Below, in pieces: positions 24,601-31,223 of a DNA stretch of 48,939 nucleotides. Origin of the DNA: JAAZMA01 sp036720245. GTDB taxonomy: Bacteria > Bacillota > Clostridia > Tissierellales > Tepidimicrobiaceae. Numbering within the stretch: position 1 is the stretch's first letter; every line of letters starts with the position of its first letter. The notes beneath the pieces are model-generated. The model did not search any database. It was not told the origin of the DNA and worked only from the letters and a program-made list of their open reading frames with translations. The DNA lies in NCBI GenBank assembly GCA_036720245.1, contig DAIMNI010000011.1:1-48939 (forward strand). The letters are read 5' to 3'. The position numbers were made by a program, and so were the translations under genes.

Positions 24601-25253
24601 TTAGCTTTTTCTAATTCTGAACCTACGCTCCCTAATTCAGAATCTATTTTATCTAAAATTTTATTATTAAGTGCTTCTATTTTTTCTGTGCTTATATAAA
24701 CTTCCACATTCTCTTCTACAATCCCCGCACCAGATACAGCGGCAACCCCCTCTATACTTTCTAGTTCTGGAATTATTTTTTCATTTGTAAAATCCGAAAC
24801 CTCTTTTATGCTCATATTTTCCATATCTACTGAGCTGACCATAATAGGTAACATATCTGGATTTAATCTTATTATCATTGGGGAACTAATAGAATCATCC
24901 CACATTCCCTTAATTAAATCTAGACTACCATTAATCTCTATTATGGCAGAGTCCATATTTACATCACTGTTAAATTCCAATATTACTAAAGAGGAATTAT
25001 CCTGAGATATAGAGTTTATGTTTTTTATATTGCTGGTAGTGGCCACCACCTGCTCAATAGGCTTTGTCACTGCCATTTCAACTTCTTCAGGGCTCGCCCC
25101 TGGATAGCTTGTTGCAATTACTAAATATGGTAGTTCAATATTAGGTAATAAATCTGCCTCTAAATTAGCAAAAGATATTCCTCCTAGAATTAGTATCATA
25201 ATTACTACTACAAATATTGTATATGGTTTTTTTACACTAAACTTTGATAACAT
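21648..25253 (-). CDS. RND-family exporter with long coiled-coil insertion
   Basis: A 1201-aa proton-driven exporter of the AcrB/SwrC type. The N-terminus is FSVKKPYTIFVVVIMILILG (span 1), then the porter motif ATSYPGASPEEVEMAVTKPI. The central span has LALGVGMLVDNSIVVIENIY with the conserved Asp. The second half has FIPEMETPQM and, in a later span, GVVVNNGIVFVDYANQL. Between about residues 200 and 375 a Glu/Lys-rich helical stretch (for example KNEIEEGKQKLNTEEKKQMG) is inserted in the extracytoplasmic porter domain. SwrC-type proteins are nearer 1,050 aa; the insertion explains most of the excess. Without an outer membrane, export is to the cell wall side. Substrate unknown. Confidence 0.93.
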   Translation of the reverse strand: MLSKFSVKKPYTIFVVVIMILILGGISFANLEADLLPNIELPYLVIATSYPGASPEEVEMAVTKPIEQVVATTSNIKNINSISQDNSSLVILEFNSDVNMDSAIIEINGSLDLIKGMWDDSISSPMIIRLNPDMLPIMVSSVDMENMSIKEVSDFTNEKIIPELESIEGVAAVSGAGIVEENVEVYISTEKIEALNNKILDKIDSELGSVGSELEKAKNEIEEGKQKLNTEEKKQMGKIEEGEKALTTAKEQILQGEKAIDSGLNELKENRDEVQSKLDALIISEGDLAVQEELKFTLAQLDSKIEAAELEKAGLQEKKKEIAANEAEIVQGKSALKRETNKARTELNQGESKLNENIDEFEKKREEAFKQASLDGVITKEMISGILTAQNFSMPSGYISDQGMDYLVKVGDKIENIDEIKNLMLFDTGEEAIGKVYLKDVADVNNRDNSDKIYAKINGNNAVMLTFQKQSNFSTREITANINERMEKLTSENQGLVFTNLMDQGIYIDMVVNSVLKNIIYGGILAIIILFIFLRDLKPTFIIAISISISIIFAIAMMYFTGITINIISLAGLALGVGMLVDNSIVVIENIYRMRNEGESTKKAAVEGAREVAGALIASTLTTACVFLPIVFIKGLSKELFADMGLTIAYSLFASLLVALALVPAMASSMLANMKEKRYSILDKIIGVYEKALIWSLNHKGIVMVVVLSLFLFSGYLAINMGTSFIPEMETPQMSLNLKMPEDSSFQDLKDMSDKVLDRIINIEGIETIGAFQNQEMGSIGSSTENMSMYLILDEEQKIDNKEIEKEIKKSTADLDCKISVATSNMDMSALGGTGIEVLVKGREFEELREIALDISKVLEDTEGTTNVSVGIDNKSREMKIIVDKEKAMEKGLTVAQVFKEINSVISGKNTATTLSLSNKDYPVIVLDGKKDAITKGNLGDFKIKIKEEGEDREISLKEIAEIKEDVGPSAINRKSQTRYISVKSGIDEEHNIGLVSRDFEKKIKDYKLPEGYNLEIVGENKIINDALWDLTKMLLTAIAFIYLIMVAQFQSLLSPFIVMFTIPLAFTGGLLALELTGYDISLISMLGFLVLSGVVVNNGIVFVDYANQLREKGMNKDEALISAGKTRLQPILMTALTTIIGLSTLAFGMGVGAEMLQPLAIVTIGGLTYATVLTLLVVPVMYSLFHRDSKSDLMKGDEEI

Positions 25254-25268
25254 ATTGGCCTCCTAATT

Positions 25269-25310
25269 AAAATAAAATTCAGACTGACTGGTCAGTCTGA
25301 ATTTTATTTT
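25269..25310. promoter_or_regulatory. 42-bp perfect palindrome, predicted TetR operator
   Basis: The arms run AAAATAAAATTCAGACTGAC and GTCAGTCTGAATTTTATTTT around a central TG. The core GACTGACTGGTCAGTC is the classic shape of TetR-family operators in Firmicutes. It lies 16 bp upstream of the exporter start. Confidence 0.92.
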
Positions 25311-25352
25311 AGCATATGCATTAAATGATGTCAACGCATCTAAAAATAGAAA

Positions 25353-25393
25353 AAATTTGGGACAGCGAGAACCGTCCCCGCTGTCCCAAATTT
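25353..25393. repeat. Dispersed-type hairpin GGGACAGCG...CGCTGTCCC, likely gdh terminator
   Basis: AAATTTGGGACAGCG pairs with CGCTGTCCCAAATTT around a loop with GAGAACCGTCCC. It ends 3 bp after the glutamate dehydrogenase stop. This GGGACAG/CCGTCCC form is a known kind of interspersed hairpin in clostridial genomes. The end of the stem supplies only a short T run. Confidence 0.75.
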
Positions 25394-25396
25394 ATC

Positions 25397-26665
25397 TTAA
25401 TACCATCCTCTTAATTTCATTACATCTGCAACTTTTTTAACTGATAGCATATATGCTGCTTGTCTTATAGTTACATCGTATTCTTCTTTTAATGCCCATA
25501 TATTGTTGAAGGCTTTCATCATTTCTACTTCTTGTTTTTCTTCTACTTCTTTTTCACCCCAGTAGTAGCCATATAGATTTTGTACCCATTCGAAATAGGA
25601 TACTGTAACTCCACCGGCATTAGTTAATATATCTGGTGTTACAGGAATTCCTCTTCTGTTTAATACTTCATCTGCATCTGGAGTTATTGGTCCATTTGCA
25701 GCTTCACATACTAATTTAGCATTGATTTTTTCTGCAACTTCTACTGTTATGGCATTTTCTAATGCTGCAGGTATTAGTATATCTACTTCTAATTCCCAGA
25801 ATTCATCAAGAGTTATTCTTTTAGCTTTTGGATAATCTACTAAGTTTTTGTGCTCATCCATATAAGCTTTCATATCGGCAAAATCTAATCCTTCTTCATT
25901 GTAAAGTGCATAAGTTCCAACTGATGGTGCCCATTCTCCTAAAGCTACTATTGTGGCTCCTTGTTTTTGAACGTTTTTAACTGTATAGGAACCCACATTA
26001 CCAAATCCTTGGATAGCTACTTTTGCACCTTTTATTTCGATGCCTAATTTCTTTGCAGCTTCTCTAGTTATTACAGAAACTCCAAATCCTGTAGCTTCGT
26101 TTCTACCTTCTGAGCCACCCCATGCTACTGGTTTACCAGTTATAACACCTAGGGAAGCTTCTCCACCATTTAATTTAATATATTCATCTACCATCCAAGC
26201 CATTACTTGGCCATTGCTTCCTACGTCTGGTGCAGGTATATCTATTTTTTCGCCTAAGTACTTGTGAAGTCCTCTTATATATCCTCTAGAGAGTCTTTCT
26301 AATTCGCCTTGAGATAGTTTTAGTGGATCACATGTTATTCCACCTTTACCTCCACCATAAGGCACTCCCATTACTCCACATTTGAAAGTCATCCAAACTG
26401 ATAATGCCTTTACTTCGTCTGGATTTACTCCTGGATGTAATCTTACTCCGCCTTTACCAGGTCCAATAGCGTCATTGTGTACTGCTCTGTATCCTTTAAA
26501 TACTTTAGTTGTGCCATCATCCATTTTAACTGGAATAGATACTTCAATCATCCTTTGTGGTTCTGATAATATTTCATATACTGCAGGTTCTAAACCTAAT
26601 GCATCACATGCTGCCTTTACTTGCTTTTGAGCTGATTCTAATGGATTCAAGTTTTCTTTTGACAT
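25397..26665 (-). CDS. gdhA: Glutamate dehydrogenase (Glu/Leu/Phe/Val family)
   Basis: A 422-aa hexameric-type enzyme for reversible oxidative deamination of glutamate to 2-oxoglutarate. GPGKGGVRLHPGVNPDEVKA holds the substrate Lys, VPYGGGKGGITCDPLKLSQG the catalytic Lys, PAPDVGSNGQVMAWMVDEY the active-site Asp, and VAIQGFGNVGSYTVKNVQKQ the Rossmann nucleotide site. Length and the N-terminus are of the NAD-linked catabolic type found in amino-acid fermenters and bacilli (RocG/GudB). Cofactor choice is inferred. It has its own promoter and is monocistronic. Confidence 0.95.
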   Translation of the reverse strand: MSKENLNPLESAQKQVKAACDALGLEPAVYEILSEPQRMIEVSIPVKMDDGTTKVFKGYRAVHNDAIGPGKGGVRLHPGVNPDEVKALSVWMTFKCGVMGVPYGGGKGGITCDPLKLSQGELERLSRGYIRGLHKYLGEKIDIPAPDVGSNGQVMAWMVDEYIKLNGGEASLGVITGKPVAWGGSEGRNEATGFGVSVITREAAKKLGIEIKGAKVAIQGFGNVGSYTVKNVQKQGATIVALGEWAPSVGTYALYNEEGLDFADMKAYMDEHKNLVDYPKAKRITLDEFWELEVDILIPAALENAITVEVAEKINAKLVCEAANGPITPDADEVLNRRGIPVTPDILTNAGGVTVSYFEWVQNLYGYYWGEKEVEEKQEVEMMKAFNNIWALKEEYDVTIRQAAYMLSVKKVADVMKLRGWY

Positions 26666-26725
26666 TTATAATTACCTCCCTTTATTTCATTGATGAAAAC
26701 ATTTTCACCAAAGAGATACAACAAT

Positions 26726-26754
26726 ATTTTAACATTGTTTTATTGATAGTGCAA
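26726..26754 (-). promoter_or_regulatory. Sigma-A promoter of the glutamate dehydrogenase gene
   Basis: TTGCAC (26749-26754), 17 bp, TAAAAT (26726-26731) on the minus strand, 61 bp upstream of the start. The -10 sits in an ACAAT...ATTGT inverted repeat that could be an operator. Confidence 0.65.
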
Positions 26755-26773
26755 GTAATTGAAGTTTAATAAT

Positions 26774-27982
26774 TTAATTCAATTCTGCCATTATTTCATC
26801 TATATTATCTAGCCCTTCTATTAACTCTGGTAGTACTTCATATACATCTCCTACAATACCATAATCTGCTACCTTAAATATAGGGGCATTTTTGTCTTTA
26901 TTTATAGCTATTATTATATCAGAGTCCTGCATTCCAGCCAAATGCTGAATTGCTCCTGATATACCACAGGCAATATAAACTGTTGGTCTAACAGTTTTTC
27001 CTGTTTGCCCTACCTGATGGGATTGATCAATCCATCCCGCATCTACTGTAGCACGGCTAGCACCTACAACTCCATCTAGCTTTTCAGCTAATTCTTCTAC
27101 TAATTTAAAGCCTTCTGGATTTCCTAAGCCCCTACCACCAGATACTATGATATTGGCTTCTTCTAATTTAACTATTGCCTTTTTGGCCTTTACAGTATCT
27201 ATTACTTTTGCTCTTATATCTTCTTCTTTTAAATTTGGAGTAAACTTTTCAATATTTCCACTTCTATTTTCATCATATATGGCTTTTCCCATAACCCCTG
27301 GTCTAACTGTAGACATTTGTGGCCTATGATTAGGGCAAATTATAGTTGCCATTAAGTTTCCACCAAAGGCTGGACGAGTTTGTAATAATCTCTTATTTTC
27401 TAAATCTACTTCTAATCTTGTACAGTCTGCAGTTAATCCTGTATGAATTCTAGAAGAAATCCTAGGCCCTAAATCCCTTCCTATATTAGTAGCACCGATT
27501 AATAATATTTCTGGTTTTCTTTCATTAATTAAATCACATATTACCTTAGTATATCCATCAGTAGTATATACATTTAAAAGTTCTGAATCCCCATATAATA
27601 CATTATCTGCACCATATTTTACTAAAGTTTCTGCTATATCATCTACATTTTTTCCAAGTAATACTGCTGTTAATTCTGTATTTAATTCATTTGCAATCTT
27701 CTTACCTTCGCCTAATAATTCAATGGCTACATTTAAAAGTTCCCCAGCTCTTTGTTCGGCAAATACCCAAACACCACTATATTCTTCTATATTATTGTCT
27801 TCTTTTTCCTCTTCTTCTCTCATTATAGCCTCTACTGGACAAACTTCTATACATGTACCACAAGCAGTACATTTATCATTTATTACTGCTTTATCCTCTA
27901 TCATATCTATAGCATCAAAGGGACATGAATCCACACATGTACCACAGCCTATACATTTTTCACTTATTACTTTTACTGCCAT
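26774..27982 (-). CDS. etfA: Electron transfer flavoprotein alpha subunit with N-terminal ferredoxin domain
   Basis: A 402-aa protein. Residues about 1-60 are a two-[4Fe-4S] ferredoxin: CIGCGTCVDSCPFDAI and CTACGTCIEVCPVEAI. After a short acidic linker, the EtfA body starts (GVWVFAEQRAGELLNVAIEL) and ends with the FAD domain: VSGGRGLGNPEGFKLVEELA, GASRATVDAGWIDQSHQVGQ, TGKTVRPTVYIACGISGAIQ and HLAGM. Ferredoxin-fused EtfA occurs in electron-bifurcating or confurcating complexes such as caffeyl-CoA reductase-Etf (CarE) and lactate dehydrogenase-Etf. Together with EtfB and the adjacent acyl-CoA dehydrogenase, it probably couples NADH oxidation to enoyl-CoA and ferredoxin reduction. The operon order is acd-etfB-etfA. 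Confidence 0.94.
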   Translation of the reverse strand: MAVKVISEKCIGCGTCVDSCPFDAIDMIEDKAVINDKCTACGTCIEVCPVEAIMREEEEKEDNNIEEYSGVWVFAEQRAGELLNVAIELLGEGKKIANELNTELTAVLLGKNVDDIAETLVKYGADNVLYGDSELLNVYTTDGYTKVICDLINERKPEILLIGATNIGRDLGPRISSRIHTGLTADCTRLEVDLENKRLLQTRPAFGGNLMATIICPNHRPQMSTVRPGVMGKAIYDENRSGNIEKFTPNLKEEDIRAKVIDTVKAKKAIVKLEEANIIVSGGRGLGNPEGFKLVEELAEKLDGVVGASRATVDAGWIDQSHQVGQTGKTVRPTVYIACGISGAIQHLAGMQDSDIIIAINKDKNAPIFKVADYGIVGDVYEVLPELIEGLDNIDEIMAELN

Positions 27983-28004
27983 AATATATACCTCCCCTAA
28001 GAAA

Positions 28005-28796
28005 TTATATGACTTTTTCTTCTTTCAGTCTAACTATCAGTTTTCTAGCTACATCCCTTGGAGCCCCTTCTATCATTTCAGATTCTCCACCTCTTCCTGG
28101 TGGTGTAAAAGATTTATTTACCTGTGTTGGAGAACCATCTAATCCAATATTGTTTATATCTGCATTGACATCTTTGGCTGATAATACCCTTATCTTGCCA
28201 CCATTAAAACCTTCATAAATTCCTCTTATAGATGGATATCTAGGTTCATTTAATTCCTTTATAGCAGTAATTAAAACTGGATATTCCGATTCTACTACAA
28301 AATAGCCGTCTTCTAAAGCCCTCTTTGCCCTTACCTTTCCATTTTCTAACTTTAATTCTTCTACATAAGTAATTTGAGGTATATTTAAATGTTCTGCGAT
28401 TTGAGGCCCTACTTGTGCTGTATCTCCATCTATGGCTTGTCTACCACAGAATATCATGTCATAATCCCCTATAGCTTTAATTCCTGCAGCTATTGCAGTA
28501 GATGTAGCCCAAGTATCTGAACCTGCAAAGGCTCTATCACTTAATAATATAGCCTCATCTGCACCCATAGCAATGGCCTCTACCAAAGCTATTTCTGCTT
28601 GAGGTGGACCCATGCTTAGTACTGTTACTTTAACATCTTCATTTTCATCCTTTATTCTCAATGCCTCTTCTAAAGCATTTTTATCATCTGGATTTATAAT
28701 GCTAGGTACTCCTTCCCTGATCAAAGTCCCCCTTACTGGATCAATTTTTACTTCATTTGTATCAGGGACCTGCTTTAAACACACTATAATATTCAT
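28005..28796 (-). CDS. etfB: Electron transfer flavoprotein beta subunit
   Basis: A 263-aa protein. The N-terminus is MNIIVCLKQVPDTNEVKIDP, a middle section AEIALVEAIAMGADEAILLS, the site FCGRQAIDGDTAQVGPQIAE and the EtfB loop PVLITAIKELNEPRYPSI. In bifurcating Etfs this subunit binds the bifurcating FAD and NADH. It lies 18 bp after the dehydrogenase gene and 22 bp before etfA. Confidence 0.95.
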   Translation of the reverse strand: MNIIVCLKQVPDTNEVKIDPVRGTLIREGVPSIINPDDKNALEEALRIKDENEDVKVTVLSMGPPQAEIALVEAIAMGADEAILLSDRAFAGSDTWATSTAIAAGIKAIGDYDMIFCGRQAIDGDTAQVGPQIAEHLNIPQITYVEELKLENGKVRAKRALEDGYFVVESEYPVLITAIKELNEPRYPSIRGIYEGFNGGKIRVLSAKDVNADINNIGLDGSPTQVNKSFTPPGRGGESEMIEGAPRDVARKLIVRLKEEKVI

Positions 28797-28814
28797 AAAT
28801 TTCCCTCCTTCAAT

Positions 28815-29954
28815 TTATCTTAATAGATTAGCTGCTATAACCATTTGTTGAACTTGAGAAGTTCCTTCGTATATTTCAGTTATTTTTGCATCTCTCATCA
28901 TTCTTTCTAAAGGATAATCCCTTGTATATCCATATCCACCATGAAGCTGTACACATTTAGTAGTTACATCCATGGCAGTATTAGCTGCAAATAATTTTGC
29001 CATTGCTGCCTCTTTATTATAAGGAAGCTCATTCGCCTTATTATAGGCTGCTCTATATACTAAAAGTCTAGCTGCCTCAATAGCTGTTGCCATATCTGCT
29101 ACCATCCATTGAAGACCTTGGAATTTGGCTAGTGGCCTGCCAAATTGCTCCCTTTCCTTTAGATACCTAGTTGTTTCATCTAAAGCCCCTTGGGCAATTC
29201 CTAGTGCTTGAGCTGCAATCCCAATTCTACCTCCATCTAGTGTAGACATGGCTATTCCAAAACCTCTTCCCTCAGTTCCAAGTAGATTTTCCTTAGGAAT
29301 TATACAATCTGTAAATATAAGTTCAGTTGTAGAGGAACCCCTAATACCCATTTTGTCCTCCAATTTTCCTATACTAAATCCTGGTGAATCCTTTTCTACT
29401 ATAAATGCAGAAATACCCCTAGTTCCTTTAGATTTATCTGTCATAGCAAATATTATATATACATCTGCCTGTCCCCCATTGGTGATAAAGATCTTAGTCC
29501 CATTAAGTATATAATTGTCTCCATCTAATACCGCAACTGTTTGCTGTCCTGCTGCATCCGTACCAGCATCAGGTTCTGTCAATCCAAAAGCCCCTAATTT
29601 TTCACCCTTTGCTAAGGGGATTAAATATTTTTGTTTTTGTTCTTCTGTGCCATATTTAAATATAGGCCAGCATCCAAGAGAAGTATGAGCTGAACATATA
29701 ACACCAGTAGTGCCACATACTTTAGATAGTTCTTCTATGGCTATAACATAGTCTATTTCATTGCCACCTGCTCCCCCATATTCTACAGGAAAAGGTATGC
29801 CTAGCATATTGTATTTAGCCATTTTTTCCACAGTTTCTTTTGGAAACCTACCTGTTTCATCAATTTCCGCAGCAATGGGTTCCACTTCATTTTTTGCAAA
29901 TTGCCTCATTACATCTCTTATCATCTCTTGTTCTCTTGTTAATTTAAATTCCAT
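28815..29954 (-). CDS. Acyl-CoA dehydrogenase, probably butyryl-CoA dehydrogenase type
   Basis: A 379-aa FAD enzyme. Signatures: GAFGLTEPDAGTDAAGQQT, DKMGIRGSSTTELIFTDCII, PLAKFQGLQWMVADMATAIE, CVQLHGGYGYTRDYPLERMM, and the catalytic base Glu in ITEIYEGTSQVQQMVIAANL. With EtfB and ferredoxin-fused EtfA it should reduce a short-chain enoyl-CoA. Short-chain specificity is inferred from resemblance to clostridial Bcd; other acyl-CoAs, including those from amino acid fermentation, are possible. Two predicted Rex operators lie upstream, so expression should rise when the NADH/NAD ratio is high. Confidence 0.93.
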   Translation of the reverse strand: MEFKLTREQEMIRDVMRQFAKNEVEPIAAEIDETGRFPKETVEKMAKYNMLGIPFPVEYGGAGGNEIDYVIAIEELSKVCGTTGVICSAHTSLGCWPIFKYGTEEQKQKYLIPLAKGEKLGAFGLTEPDAGTDAAGQQTVAVLDGDNYILNGTKIFITNGGQADVYIIFAMTDKSKGTRGISAFIVEKDSPGFSIGKLEDKMGIRGSSTTELIFTDCIIPKENLLGTEGRGFGIAMSTLDGGRIGIAAQALGIAQGALDETTRYLKEREQFGRPLAKFQGLQWMVADMATAIEAARLLVYRAAYNKANELPYNKEAAMAKLFAANTAMDVTTKCVQLHGGYGYTRDYPLERMMRDAKITEIYEGTSQVQQMVIAANLLR

Positions 29955-30026
29955 ATATTTCCCTCCTAATGTCTAAGCTATTTCATATATTATTATATCT
30001 TAATTTAATTAAAATTTCCATAATAT

Positions 30027-30044
30027 TTGTTAAAGTCTTAACTT
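30027..30044. promoter_or_regulatory. Predicted Rex operator 1 upstream of acd-etfBA
   Basis: TTGTTAAAGTCTTAACTT fits the clostridial Rex consensus TTGTTAA-N4-TTAACAA except for the last two bases. It lies about 75 bp upstream of the dehydrogenase start, close to a TATAAT at about 30000. Confidence 0.7.
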
Positions 30045-30090
30045 TCTATTTCCTCAAAAGTTCTATAATTTTCCTCATGGAATAAGAACA

Positions 30091-30108
30091 TTGTTAGACT
30101 TTTAACAA
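30091..30108. promoter_or_regulatory. Predicted Rex operator 2 upstream of acd-etfBA
   Basis: TTGTTAGACTTTTAACAA matches TTGTTAA-N4-TTAACAA at 13 of the 14 defined positions. The rex gene itself ends 46 bp away, across a terminator, so the site belongs to the acd promoter region. Confidence 0.8.
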
Positions 30109-30115
30109 TAATCAG

Positions 30116-30149
30116 ATTATTTTAAGGCTCCAAATATGGAGCCTTAAAT
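30116..30149 (-). terminator. Terminator of rex
   Basis: TTAAGGCTCCA (30122-30132) pairs with TGGAGCCTTAA (30137-30147), followed on the minus strand by AATAATCTG; A/T runs on both sides make it nearly symmetrical. Confidence 0.75.
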
Positions 30150-30153
30150 AAGT

Positions 30154-30801
30154 TTAAGAATTTATATAGTCTAATTTATTGTTTAAAAAATAAGATAATG
30201 TAAATAAAGATTCGTTTAAATGAACATTTTCAATTACTACATCCTCATAAACTCTTAAATCTGCTGGTGCAAAGTTCCAAATTCCTTTAATTCCAGATTT
30301 CATATATACATCAGCAATTTCTTGAGCGCTTTCTTTTGGTGTAGTAATAATCCCAATTTCCACATTATTTTTTACAATAAAATCTCCTAATTCGTCTACA
30401 TCTCGAATTTCTAAATCTCTAATTTTAAGTCCAATTAATTTTGGATTCTTATCAAATAATGAAAGAATTTTAAATCCAGCATCTTCAAACCCTTTATAAT
30501 TAGCTACTGCCTGCCCCAAATTTCCAGCACCTGCAATTACCGTTTTATAAATTTTATCTAGACCGAGAATTTTACCTAATTGGGTATGTAGTTCCTCTAC
30601 ATTATATCCATATCCCTGTTGTCCAAATCCTCCGAAATTGTTTAAATCCTGTCTAATCTGGGAAGCAGTAAATCCAGTCATATCACTTAATTCTTGTGAT
30701 GAAACTCTATTTATACCTTTTTTTAGCAGTTCCCCTAAGTATCTATAGTATTTAGGCAATCTTCTAATAACAGTTACTGATACCTTATTATCTCTATCCA
30801 T
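30154..30801 (-). CDS. rex: Redox-sensing transcriptional repressor Rex
   Basis: About 215 aa from the ATG at 30801 (GGAGGT 7 nt upstream; an in-frame ATG one codon earlier is equally possible). The winged-helix N-domain is KVSVTVIRRLPKYYRYLGEL, then VSSQELSDMTGFTASQIRQD, LNNFGGFGQQGYGYNVEEL. The Rossmann NADH domain is TVIAGAGNLGQAVANYKGFE. High NADH releases Rex from DNA. It has its own strong promoter and sits upstream of acd-etfBA, which carries Rex-type sites. Confidence 0.96.
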   Translation of the reverse strand: MDRDNKVSVTVIRRLPKYYRYLGELLKKGINRVSSQELSDMTGFTASQIRQDLNNFGGFGQQGYGYNVEELHTQLGKILGLDKIYKTVIAGAGNLGQAVANYKGFEDAGFKILSLFDKNPKLIGLKIRDLEIRDVDELGDFIVKNNVEIGIITTPKESAQEIADVYMKSGIKGIWNFAPADLRVYEDVVIENVHLNESLFTLSYFLNNKLDYINS

Positions 30802-30843
30802 CATTTCCACCTCCATCGATTATTATTTCCTGTGTTTGTTTTT

Positions 30844-30872
30844 ATTATAGCAAATGCTTATTAATCAGTCAA
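30844..30872 (-). promoter_or_regulatory. Sigma-A promoter of rex
   Basis: TTGACT (30867-30872), 17 bp, TGCTATAAT with the -10 at 30844-30849, on the minus strand, about 43 bp upstream of the start. Confidence 0.85.
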
Positions 30873-30941
30873 TTTTAGCAAAATGAATATAATTTTACAA
30901 ACTACTTATAATATTATTACCACAAATTTAGGAGGGTAATC

Positions 30942-31157
30942 ATGACCAGTAAAGAACAATTAAGGAAAATTGCTGTATATTGTGATGAATATAGTCCTAA
31001 AGAAGATAATGCTTTAAATATAAGTTCCAGTGTATATAGTGAAAAATACGAAAGCTGCGAAAACTGTTCCCATTTTACTACAGAGGGTAAATGCGATATT
31101 AATTTAATTGATAAAACTTTATCTAGTTTAGCTATGGAATTAGATTTAAAAAGATAG
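30942..31157 (+). CDS. Small cysteine-containing protein of unknown function
   Basis: A 71-aa soluble protein behind AGGAGGG. It has YESCENCSHFTTEGKCDINL, a C-x2-C plus later Cys pattern that could bind zinc, and an acidic N-terminal part. I do not recognise the family. It is divergent from rex, and an own terminator at 31154-31181 makes it a one-gene transcript. Confidence 0.8.
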   Translation: MTSKEQLRKIAVYCDEYSPKEDNALNISSSVYSEKYESCENCSHFTTEGKCDINLIDKTLSSLAMELDLKR

Positions 31158-31181
31158 CTCTTTAAAAGGGCTATTTTTTTT
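31154..31181 (+). terminator. Terminator after the 71-aa gene
   Basis: ATAGCTCTTT pairs with AAAGGGCTAT (one G-T pair) and is followed by eight or more T. Confidence 0.8.
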
Positions 31182-31223
31182 GATAAAATATAAGGTATAG
31201 CAAAAGAAAGTAGGAGATTAAAA

